64,000 nucleotides of DNA from Hermetia illucens (lineage: Eukaryota; Arthropoda; Insecta; Diptera; Stratiomyidae). The stretch spans positions 46,869,467-46,933,466 of the forward strand of contig NC_051853.1 of the NCBI RefSeq assembly GCF_905115235.1, written 5' to 3'. The notes under the pieces are model-generated. The model searched no databases and was not told where the DNA came from. It saw only the letters and a list, made by a program, of their open reading frames with translations. Shown here piece by piece: positions 1-10,700 of the stretch. Numbering within the stretch: position 1 is the first letter of the stretch; each line of letters opens with the position of its first letter. Position numbers and translations under genes: made by a program.

Positions 1-56
1 GACAATCGGTCTAGTCGTTTCCGAATAAATTGGGTGTGACAGACAGACAGACAGAC
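1..56 (-). repeat. GTCY-microsatellite repeat, distal part
   Basis: The reverse strand reads GTCTGTCTGTCTGTC followed by CACACCCAATTTATTCGGAAAC. This matches the order in the copy at 17.05 kb (GTC-rich tract, CACACC, then a TATTTCAGAAAC-like stretch). It is the part of the repeat beyond the microsatellite, separated from the part at 1497-1585 by the LINE at 57-1496. Confidence 0.5.
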
Positions 57-1496
57 TAAGCTCCTCAACAGTTACCTTTCGGAGAGGACACTGTGGTACG
101 ACACGGATGAGGGATCCAAGCAGTACACCGTCACCGCAGGAGTACCACAGGGCTCAGTGTTGGGTCCTCTCCTGTGGAACGTCATGTACAATGGGGTCCT
201 TGTCCTTCCCGTGCCAAAGGAGACCACGATAATCGGTTTCGCAGATGATCTAGCTGTGGTTGTCGTCGCGAAAGAACCTGAAGACGTGGAAATGTACGCT
301 AACGAAACCATTAGCGCCATAAAAGCGTGGCTGGAGATGGTTCAGCTTGACCTTGCGGAACAAAAGACGGAGGCGGTCTTGATTACCAATCGTAGGAAGA
401 GGAATACGATTAATATTCGCGTTGGTGGTCACGTCATCACTTCGAAGCCGGTTATCAAATACCTGGGGGTGATGATTGACGCTAAGATCAATTTCAGGGG
501 ACATCTGGACTATGCCTGTGAGAAAGCGGCAAATACCAGCGTATCATTAGCGCGGATGATGCCTAACATTGGAGGTCCAAGGTACAGTCGCAGATTACTT
601 GTAGCCGGAGTGGTTCGCTCCACACTATTATACGCGGCACCAGTTTGGGAGGAAGCATTAGCGTGTGAGAGTAATCGTAGGAGAGTAAATATGACTTACC
701 GCTTAGTGGCGCTAAGGGTGTGCAGCGCCTTCAGAACAATATCAGGCGAGGCAGCGTGTGTTATTGCGGGAATGATCCCGATAGACATTCTGGCAAGTGA
801 GACACGCTGCCTGTACGAGACAAGGAAGATGAATCCTCTTGAAAAGGATGCAGAATGCCGAAAGGCGGCAAGGCGAGAGTCGCTGGAAAAGTGGCAGAAA
901 CGGTGGGATGACTCGCAGAGGGGTCGCTGGACCCACACTTTGATTCCCCGTATTGAAGAGTGGATCCAGCGACGACACGGTGAGATTAACTACCATCTGA
1001 CGCAATTCCTGTCAGGACATGGTGGTTACAGGAAGTACCTGCACCAATTCAGGCTGGATGATTCTCCCTTGTGTCCTGAATGCGGTTGCACACCTGAGGA
1101 CCCGGAGCATGTTATGTTTCACTGTCCACGATTTCTCTCAGAAAGGAGGAGACTGGAAGACTCCCTGAAAACCACTCTAAGCCCGCAGAACATCGTCGGG
1201 GAAATGTTGAAATCGGAGAGAAACTGGTGTGCGGTGAACACCGCCATCAAACGAATACAAGAGGAACTGGGAAGAGCGGAGCGCGCAAGGAGGACGCGAA
1301 GAACGGAAGGCGTGGTCGCGTAAAGCGCAGTCCACCCCGCGAAGTAATGCTTTGCGGCGGTCCCGCGGGGAAGGAAAAAGGAGAAAGTGGGGGTGGTTTT
1401 AGTGGGTGAGAATCCCACACGCTGCTGCAACCTGGCGCGGCAGTGTCTTTCTAAGATTTCCACCTCCATCCATAAAAAAAAAAAAAAAAAAAAAAA
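57..1496 (+). mobile_element. R1-clade LINE, 5'-truncated, young
   Basis: This is the 3' part of a non-LTR retrotransposon. One frame runs open from about 58 to the stop at 1321-1323 (about 421 codons). It starts in the palm of the reverse transcriptase, with GVPQGSVLGPLLWN near the 5' end and the catalytic FADD at about 238-249. It ends with the R1-type C-terminal CCHC finger (CPECG...H...C, about 1074-1125). A GC-rich 3' UTR and 23 A residues (1474-1496) follow. The lack of stops suggests recent insertion. GACA repeats lie directly on both sides (37-56 and 1498-1522), so it sits inside a microsatellite, as the R1-clade Waldo family is known to do in ACAY repeats. The family call is from motifs only. 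Confidence 0.88.
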
Positions 1497-1585
1497 CGAC
1501 AGACAGACGGACAGACAGACACCGTCTCGATTCTAATAAGGTTTTGTTTCACACAAAACCTTAAAAAGGGGTAGGGAGAATTGGA
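1497..1585 (-). repeat. GTCY-microsatellite repeat, terminal part
   Basis: On the minus strand the terminus reads AAGGTTTTGTGTGAAACAAA, continues ACCTTATTAGAATCG, and then enters a GTCT/GTCC tract. AAGGTTTTGT and ACAAAACCTT form a small terminal hairpin. Copies at 14.77 and 17.05 kb share this terminus and tract. GTCY tracts are typical of dipteran mini-me-like elements; that family link is inference. Confidence 0.5.
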
Positions 1586-2097
1586 TTCTTCTTGAATGGA
1601 ATCTTAATATTTCACTGGAATTTCAATTATTCTCGTTAATTATGACGTCAGCATCTTATTTGTATGCCTTGGGATGCTGTTAATTTGCACGAAATTGATA
1701 AGTTTGAACTGCTATAACTTTGACACTAATAGTTGGATTTTCATGGGACTTGGCATGTATATGCACAAGACTGTCGTCTATGCCGGTGCAAAATTACACC
1801 TAGGATGAACTTAGGGGAAGTTTTTAAACTCCACCTAAATTTATGCCACTCGATGTATGCGTGGGATTTCATTGCTCCCATCTGCCCACCAAATTTCGAA
1901 ATCGATTTTAATAAAAAAGCAAGCATTTTAAGCAAAAAGCATGTTTTAATTATTTCAAATAATTCAATCGCTAGAAATACCGCATAATTTCACTTAGATA
2001 AATCCACTTATTTATGTATTTTCAAATTGCAATTTCAGAGAGAACTTAGTTGTTACAGTATTAGTGTACACTGGTTTCCCTTGCAGTTTTTCCTTTA
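1586..2097. repeat. No gene; contains a shared repeat segment
   Basis: No coding exon is seen. About 1825-1875 (a segment with TTTTTAAACTCCACCTAAAT) closely matches about 55060-55115 in the same orientation, so this is part of a dispersed repeat. Open frames here come from that repeat. Confidence 0.4.
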
Positions 2098-3680
2098 ATT
2101 CATTATCAACGGCACAACAACCGGTATCCGGTCTAGGCCTGCCTTAATAAAGAACTGCAGACATCCCAGTTTTGCGCCTAGGTCCACCAATTCGATGTCC
2201 CTAAAAGCTTTCTGGCGTCCTGACCTACGCCATCGCTCCATCTCAGGCAGGGTCTGCCTCGTCTTCTTTTTCTACCATAGATATAGTTCTTATAGACTTT
2301 CCGGGCTGGATCATCCTCATCCATAGGGATTAAGTGACCCGCCCACCACAACCTATTGAGCCGGATTTTATCCACAACTGGACGGTCATGGTATCGCTCA
2401 TAGATTTCGTCGTTATGTAGGCTACGGAATCGTCCATTCTGATGTAGAGGGCCAAATATTCTTCGGAGGATTCATCTCTCGAACACGGGCAAGAATTCGC
2501 AATTTTTCTTGCTAAGAACCCAGGTTTCCGCGGAGGAGGAGGACATGAGGACTGGCAAGATCACTGTCTTGTACTGTAAGAGCTTTGACCCTATGGTGAG
2601 GCGTTTCGAGCGGAACAGTTTTTGTAAGCTGAAATAGGCTCTGTTGGCTGACAGCAACCGTGTTATCGGTTGTGATTTTCGACCCTAGATAGGAGAAATT
2701 ATCAACGGTCTCAAAGTTGTATTCTCCTATCTTTATTCTTCCCGTTTGACCAGTGCGGTTTGATGTTGTTGGTTGGTTGGTTTTCGGTGCTGACGTTGCC
2801 ACCATATATTTTGTCTTGCCTTCATTGATGTGCAGCCTAAGATCTCGCCTCAATTGCCGCCTGCTCGATCTGGATGAAGGCAGTTTGTACGTCTCGGGTG
2901 ATTCTTCCCATGATGTCGATATCGTCAGCATAGGCCAGTAGTTGGGTGGACTTGAAGAGGATCGTACCTCTCGCATTTGCCTCAGCATCACGTATCACTT
3001 TTTCGTGGGCCAGGTTAAAGAGGACACATGATAGGGCAACCCCTGGTCGTAGACCCTTGTTGATGTCGAATGGTCTTGAGAGTGATCCTGCTGCTTTTAT
3101 CTGGCCTCTAGCCTGGCACATTCGTCAGGGTCAGCCTAGCCAGTCTTATTAATTTCGTCGGGATACCGAATTCTCTCATGGCGATGTACAGTTTTACCCT
3201 GGCTATGCTATCATAGGCGGCTTTAAAGTCGATGAATAGATGGTTCAACTGATGTCCATATTCCAACAGTTTTCTATCGCTTACCGCAGAGAGAAAATCT
3301 GATCTGTTGCTAATTTGTCTGGAGTGAAGCCTCTTTGGTATGGGCTAATAATGTTCTGGGCGTATGTGGCTATCTGGCCAAGCAAGATAGCGGAGAATAT
3401 CTTATAGATGGTACTCAGCAACGTGATACCTCTATAATTGCTGCACTGTGTGATATCTCCCTTTTAATGTATGAGACAGATAATGCCTTGTTGCCAATCG
3501 TCAGGCATTGATTCGCTGTCTCATACCTTGGGTACAAGTTGATGAATCATTTGGTGTAACTGGTCGCCTCCATATTTAACCAATTCAGCTGTAATTCTAT
3601 CGGCTCCTGGCGACTTATGGTTTTTTAGCTGATGAATTGCACGGACTGACGCGCTATATGCCACCAAGGGGTGAAGGGCA
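2098..3680 (-). mobile_element. RTE-like LINE fragment (copy 1)
   Basis: Minus-strand pieces of an endonuclease-reverse transcriptase retrotransposon. Seen in broken frames are LAYADDIDIMGR (RT catalytic YADD), YLGSKITTDN, a [13 protein letters not shown] tail motif, and upstream linker motifs such as IHQLKNHKSPGADRITAEL. The 3' end reads GGTTGTTGTGCCGTTGATAATGA at 2098-2120 (reverse strand). Many stops and frameshifts show it is dead. It lies upstream of the first visible exon of the Methyltransf_FA gene. Confidence 0.8.
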
Positions 3681-3682
3681 AC

Positions 3683-3708
3683 CATATATATATATATATA
3701 TATATATG
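3683..3708. repeat. (AT)n microsatellite
   Basis: An uninterrupted AT tract of about 12 units, bounded by ACC on the left and GGT on the right, so the whole block is a palindrome. It lies where recognisable RTE copy 1 sequence ends. Confidence 0.9.
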
Positions 3709-3780
3709 GTAGGAGGTATAGGAGGGCCGGACTACGTGTCAACTTAGCCAAGACTGTTGTAGTACGATTCATTAGGATCA

Positions 3781-4576
3781 CTGGATCACTTGAAAGCCAT
3801 TAGACTAAGTAGCATAACAGTTTCCCAAAGTTTGAACCAGCAACTGATTAGTTGGAATACTGACAAATCCGTGAAAACAGAGAGAGCGGGCGCAGGGAGC
3901 TTTTGGTCCAAGGAAAAAATACCCAGAACCAATCGGTAAGCGTACCAGTATACTTCAGGCGAAAGTATGATATATGCCATAGAAAGGTGTTCTTATTTTT
4001 ACCTCCAAAGGAATTACAAGAGACAAAGTATTGGAACCTTAACTGACAGCTAGGTTCGCAGAATAGGTTATGATACTTTGGGTTCTGGGCCATATTGGAT
4101 TAGATAATGAGACAGCCGACGAACTGGGCAGGAAAGGAGAAGAGATGGCGTCTTATGGACCAGAACCTTTCTGCGGAATCGAAAACAGGTTTATGGTTAT
4201 AACAATAAGAATGGAAGTGGAATGGTTTGCAGGACTATTCCGGGCGAATATAGTAGTGGAACATTGGAGATATGAACTCATAAACGCTTGAAGGATTGTT
4301 TAAATGCGACTGAAATGAGTCTTACTCACGGGTCACTGTAGGCTGTGGAAAGAGTGATAAAATCTGCATACTATTCTACGAAAATGTGTGGCATTTGTGC
4401 AAAGTGGGTTAATGCACCTGGGAGAGAACGTAATATCTATTGCTAGGCAGAAACATCAAGCAGTAGGAAACATCCTAAAATTCTTGTTGCTTATAGGATT
4501 ACTCTACATACTGTAATTAATAGACCACAATAACCATCAAAAGGGTACAATAGTTATTATAGGTCGCACTTTAAAT
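3781..4576 (+). mobile_element. I-clade LINE, 3' fragment (copy 1)
   Basis: Decayed 3' end of an I-like non-LTR element. It aligns by eye with the copies at 19.6 and 48.2 kb: the RNase H start (NQQLISWNTD), the ETADELGRKGEE motif near 4110, PEPFCGIENRFM near 4165, and the 3' UTR words AAGGGTACAATAGTT and GTCGCACTTT. Frames are broken. It lies just upstream of the Methyltransf_FA exons, probably inside that gene's intron. Confidence 0.7.
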
Positions 4577-4707
4577 GACACCATTATGATTATCAATTGG
4601 GAGTATCAACCAAACTAAGAAAGTAACTGCCATAAGGAATCTAACCGAAAATAACGAGATATTGATGTATCTCAAAATCTAATTCCTATTCAAATTAATT
4701 AATTCAG

Positions 4708-7700
4708 GGTTCAATACTGGACAACCGCCTGCAGCTACATTTAAAACTAGCCTAGGTGGATCTCAAAAAGTTCGGACGGAAGAAAATTTGCATCTTTCGA
4801 ACAAGGTCGCAGTGCCAGTGGTTCTCGTTTTGAAAGAAGGTAAACAAAATATTGAAGTTGAGATATTTTCTTTCAGACAATAATAAAACCTTTAATTATT
4901 TTCTATGTGTAGATGGCGAACTACAATTGTTTGTATGGGGGAGGTCATATCCGTTGTTGAGATTTCCAGATACCTCACTGAACCCCAAATTCATCAGTTT
5001 TACAACGCGAGGAAGTGTCCTGGGCCAGTTTTACTTCAACTGTGCAGACAGACCTCTTGGTCAAGGTATTTTTTAAAATTTATGATTTTAGGATAGAAAG
5101 GTACAATTCAACGATCGTGTAGGTGAATAAGAAGCATGTTGAACCCTATGAAGTACCTCATCTTGTTTCTAGTCTTGTTAGGATCCATAGAGCAGAGATG
5201 TGAAGTGCTTGCCTGATTTTCATTTCAATTGTTTTTATTGTAAAACTTATAAAATTGAAGCATTCGTCGATAATAATAAACGCAACGGTTTAGTTTTGTA
5301 CGAGTTGTTAAGAAATGACTGTTTGATGTGAGAGGATTCTGCATAGAAGCGTTCTGAAGGTTTCTACTAATAATCTCCCTCGTTTTTACTTGCGGTATTC
5401 GGTAATTCGGTATTCAATTTATAGATGAGTGATAAAGAATAATGTGGATGGTTGGTTATTAGAACTACCTCCGTTTTATTTCAAATTTCATTACTATAAA
5501 TTTCAACCTTTCATTGGTATATAGTCGCACATCAAAGTTTTCAAGGGAGAGAACAAAGTCATGTCTTTATCGTAATTTTATTTAGCGGGACAAACTCCAC
5601 AGGGTTAATTTTTTTTTTGTTTCAAGTTAGTACCATCTTAAGTCCTATCGTCATTATCAACGGCGAAACAACCGTTATTCGGGCTAGGCCTGTCTTAATA
5701 AGAAACTCCAGACACCCCGGTTTTGGTCAGAGGTCCACCAATTTGATATCCATAAAAGCTGTCTGGCGTCCTGGCCTACGCCATCGTTCCATCTCAGGCA
5801 GCGTCTGCCTCGTCTTCTTTTTCTACCATAGATATTGCCCTTATAGACTTTTCGGGCTGGATCATCCTCACCCATACGGATTAAGTGACTTGCCCACCAT
5901 AACCATTGAGCCGGATTTTACCTGACAGTCATGGTAATGCTCATAGACTTCACGGAATCGTCCATCCTCATGTAGGGGGCCAAAAATTCCTCGGAGAATT
6001 CTTCTCTCGAATGCGGCCAACAGTTCACAATTTTTCTTGTTAAGAACCCAAGTCTCCGAGGAATACATGAGGACTAGCAAGATCATGGTCTTATACAGTA
6101 AGAGCTTTGAACCTATGGTGAGACGTTTCGAGCGGAACAGTTTTTGTAAGCTGAAATAGACTCTTTTGGCTTCCAACAACCGTTCGCGGATTTCATCATC
6201 GTAGTTGTTATCGGTTGCGATTTTCGATCCTAGATAGGAGAAATTATCAACGGTCTCAAAATTGTAATCTCCTATCTTTATTCTTTCCGTTTGACCATTG
6301 CCATTTGATATTGTTGGTTCTTTGGTTTTTGGTGCTGACCTTGCCACCATATATTTCGCCCTGCCCTCATTAATGTGCAGTCCGAGATCTCGCGGCACCT
6401 GCTCGATCTGAATGAAGCTAGACTACATCTCGAGTTGTTCTTCCCATGATGTCGATATTGTCAGCGTAGGCCAGTAGTTGGGTGAATTGCAAGAGGATGG
6501 TGCCTCTCGCATTTACAGCGGCATCGCGAATCACTTTCTCCAGAGCCAGGTTGAAGAGGATGCATGATAGGGCATCCCCTTGTCATAGACCGTTGTTAAT
6601 GTCGAATAATCTTGAGAGTGATCCTGCTGCTTTTATCTGGCCTCGCACATTGGTCAGGGTCAGCCTAGTCAGTCTTATCAATTTCGTCGGGATACTGAAT
6701 TCCTCCACGGCCGTGTACACTTTTATCCTGGCTATGCTATCATAGGCGGCTTTAAAGTTGATGAAAAGATGGTGCAACTGATGTCCATATTCCAACAGTT
6801 TTTCCATAGCTCGCCGCAGAGAGAAAATTTGATCTGTAACTGATTTTTCTAGAGTGAAGCCTCTTTGGTATGGGCCATTGATGTTCTGGGCATATATTGG
6901 CAGCAAGAAGGCTATACACAGGAGGAGCAACTTCAGCGGCAAAGGAACAGGGAACCTGGTTGTGCACCTTTTTGGTGTGTTGATGTCGCCTAGATGGTTT
7001 TCTTGTGTGTATTTCTTCATCTTATCCCAGTAAGAACGGATTCATCCGATTGATCTTTGATGCATCTACTTATTTCCTCCTCAGTCCCTAAGAGAGTAAA
7101 CATGGGTCTATCTATTAACTTCCCATAGAGAAATTTTGAAGCATTATTCGCTTAGTGATTCTATTAAAATCCATTACCATTAATCCGAAAGGATGTTTGC
7201 ATTTGGCTCCCACTGGGATGTGCGAAGCCATAAAAAGCTGTGCATTGCATTATTATGACAAATGCTGCCACGTGCTACTCCACTCTTCTGTTGTTTCTGT
7301 GGTCAAGTAGAGATCAACACCTACTTCAGTACACAGCAATCTCTGATTCAGCATAGCGTCGATCCATTTGATTAGGGTGTCATCCAAATCATGCTGTCAA
7401 TTTTGTGAAGAACACACGGTTACAGTGCTTACGAACACTCCCATCGCGAACTCTCCTTTCAGAATTGCGTTTTCTATCTTGATTTTCACTTAACGAGTAC
7501 GACCCCAGTGACAATGACGTTAAGCTAGTTTGTCTGAAGTTCGTGGGGTTTGAATTGTCATTCTTCCCAGGCTATGGTGTGAAAACCATCTTAATATTCT
7601 ATCCAGAGGTAGGTACGCAGCCCAGAGAAAGACATTCCAGAAAAATAATTGCTTTAGCATCGCTTAGCCGTGCGAATTGGGGCTCACCCTGTGGATTGGA

Positions 7701-10700
7701 GCTTAAGAGTTAAAGTCCCTAATTGTCGTAGGTGGTGACTAGAAGAGGTAGAAATTTGTGGGCCAGCAACTTGCAAATTTTAAAACTTTATTCTACCGAA
7801 ACGTCAACAACATCTCGGATAGGGATTGCTCTCACAGCTACGGCCTTTGGCTATCGAAAATGGACTATGATTGGTTTCTAGAATGTGCGCACGCTGCTCG
7901 ACCACGGGAGCGAGGATCTCCAGAATGTTCGTTGTCTTCCACCCAAGCGGGAATTCCAACGATCAAATCTGGGCATTCTGCGCCCAAGTGAAGTAAGATG
8001 GTGGGACCCTACTTCTCTCCTTGTTCTTCTTCTCGCTTTTTTCTACTCTGGAAGGCCAAGCGATAGCCGAGAGAATTCATTGTCGGTCGTTTCTGATGAA
8101 TACTGCAAGGCACACTCTCTGGATCTGGAAACCGGTTTCTGACAAACTTCTGACTGCAATATTCCAGTCCAAGTTAAAGAGCATCACAATTGTACAATGG
8201 CAGTGCTATTTCTACTCGCTACTTTCCTTTCGTCTATACATATCTTACTTTTTTTATTTTCCAGCTGACAATTCCACTGCCGTTGGGATTCCAGACGAAC
8301 ATGCTTATCCAGTGGTTTATATTTCATTCAGAATTAGTAAATTAGCTCGTCGGAATTCGCAAGTGGAAGTAAAGCTACACTATAATATGGTAAGAAAATT
8401 TTATTTCCATTTTTTTTATTTTCAGTTCTACTTTTTAGCTTTGGTTGAAGGGGGCTCCAAAAACTACAGTTCTAAAACGATTACCAATTTTCAGAAACGA
8501 TCCAATTGGAAAAATCTGAAAAAAAATCCATGATCCCTCCATATGATTTCTAAACTGAAGATAAACACCAGTAAGACGAAGTCTAACTGATGAGGTCACT
8601 CTTCCTATTTGCATTAATGGTGACAACATTGAAGGTGTCGAAGAATTTATATATTTAGGTAGCTTTGTTTCTACCAAAAGGGGCTCCGAACTTTATGTAC
8701 TTCGACGCATTAGCGGCGTTAACTCCGCCTTCGTTCTTCAGTTTTCTGCTTGCCTCCTTTTCCACATCTAGAGCCATTTGGCTAAGGTTCATGACTCGGT
8801 GAGAGAGAGAACAGATGTTGTCAGCCTAGTCGAGGTGTTTGAGGAAAGATATTATACTCCTCCGTCCAAGGCAGTGTGAAAAATATCACCAATGAGCACT
8901 AAGTAGGGACATTTACATCTCCTTAGACATTGTGCTGTTTCTGAAGGAGTCCCTGAAATAAATCTTAAAACTAGCCACCTGTGCTATTAATCATCCCCAG
9001 AGGTTTCTAGTCAGGATAGGTGTCCTTACTGGTTAGCAATAAGATACTAGTTTCTGTTCAATAGTAGCCTTGAACTTATTGTCTTGTTTGCAAAAAAGAA
9101 AATTATTTAACTATGGTATTTCAGACATTACACAATCCAGCTACTTTAAGCGATGCCAAATCCGGAGTCAAAGAATTGATGATACAGAGCGCCGAAACAG
9201 ATTACCAACTTCCCAAGCTTGAAATATTCAGGTAAGTTAATGATATAATCGTATGTAATGATCTAAGGCTTGAGCGGAAAAGGATGGGGGAGCATTTACA
9301 AAAGTTCTGCCATCTTGGTCAAATCCAAAAAAGGAAAACAATTATCACCCATATTACCTCCATCATATCGTGACGTGAATGTTTCTCGTGTTGGCGACTT
9401 TTTTGAGCTTGAGAACTCCAGGTCGAGTTACAAAAATGCCCTTGTCCACGATGGCAGGCTACCCCACAGGAAGGGACGAAACCTCCTTCCTGACTACTTC
9501 AAGTAACTTATCTTCTATCATCACATCTCCTCCCTATGTTCGAACTGCTCTATTTTTGGAAAATGTAGTTCATGTAATGAACATCCCGGTGGAACACTTT
9601 GAACTTGGACTTGGACACGTTGTAAGGTAAGATGAATTTCGTGATGCATTACGCGCAGATGCTGTTCGTGAGTAAGGCAGCTGGTGCTGAAAAGCCACTA
9701 GTTAGTAGGGGTTCATCGATCCTTTTCCGCCCGTTCTCAACACTGTGCCGCCTCAACGATTCCTCCCTGCCGCCGTTCTTTACGTGTTGATCGAAGCAAG
9801 AACCGGGCCCATCATTTACATATGCGCGCCATCTCGTCGGCCAAAGGGTTGATCGGCATCGTCTTTGCCAGGGACATGCTAACATGGACGTCTTAATGCA
9901 AGCATGTTGTAAATGCTGCTAGAAGTTCAACCTAGCATCTATTATCATTCCTTGCTGGTTTTGAAGCGATGATGTAGTTCCCAACGCTGACGCTGACTAC
10001 CTTACGGTGCTTCGTGATAAGTACCGCCTCTGTTTTGTGAGTGCAAAGCCTGTATCTTTCAGCCACCTCTTTAGGACAGTGATTGATTGGGATGAATACA
10101 TTCTCACATCTGCGGAATGTTTTCCAATAACAGTCACCGCTATGTCATCGGCGTAACCCACAATTGTAGTCCCATTAGCAACTGGAACGTTGAGAACATA
10201 ACTAGATATGATGTTCCACAGTAGTGGTCCCTGTTAGAAAGCTATCAACAAGCGTAATTAAGTAGCTAGGTACACCAATCGTCTCCATAAGGTAATTGGC
10301 CATGTTGAATGCATTTTGTACATCAAACAATGACTGTGTAATACTCGTCAGTACCACCCTTTCCGCACATTGCGTTTTCAGCTAAGCCAGTAACCAGTTT
10401 GATCGCGTCCATGGTTTATCTCGCCATACGAAAGCCGTATTATCAGTCTGATAAGCCTCTAAGGCTCTCTAAAGCCGGAAACAAACTGCCTGTAGGAGGG
10501 TGGTTCATCATGTGGTTTACCAGCTTTGCGCAATAACGCTGCACCTGAGGTATATCTAAACCTAAGAAAAAATTCCATCCACCAAGTTTACTTTAAACAA
10601 CTCCAAAAATATTTCCGACCTTGACTTAACAACCAGTTTGAGGGATAAGTATGATATCGCCCAAGTGCGGTACTTCATTGTCTCGCAACCTATTAAAAAT

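Noticed and set aside
1733-1987. 84-codon plus-strand frame
   Set aside because: It covers a dispersed repeat also found at 55.05 kb, where the frame is not kept.
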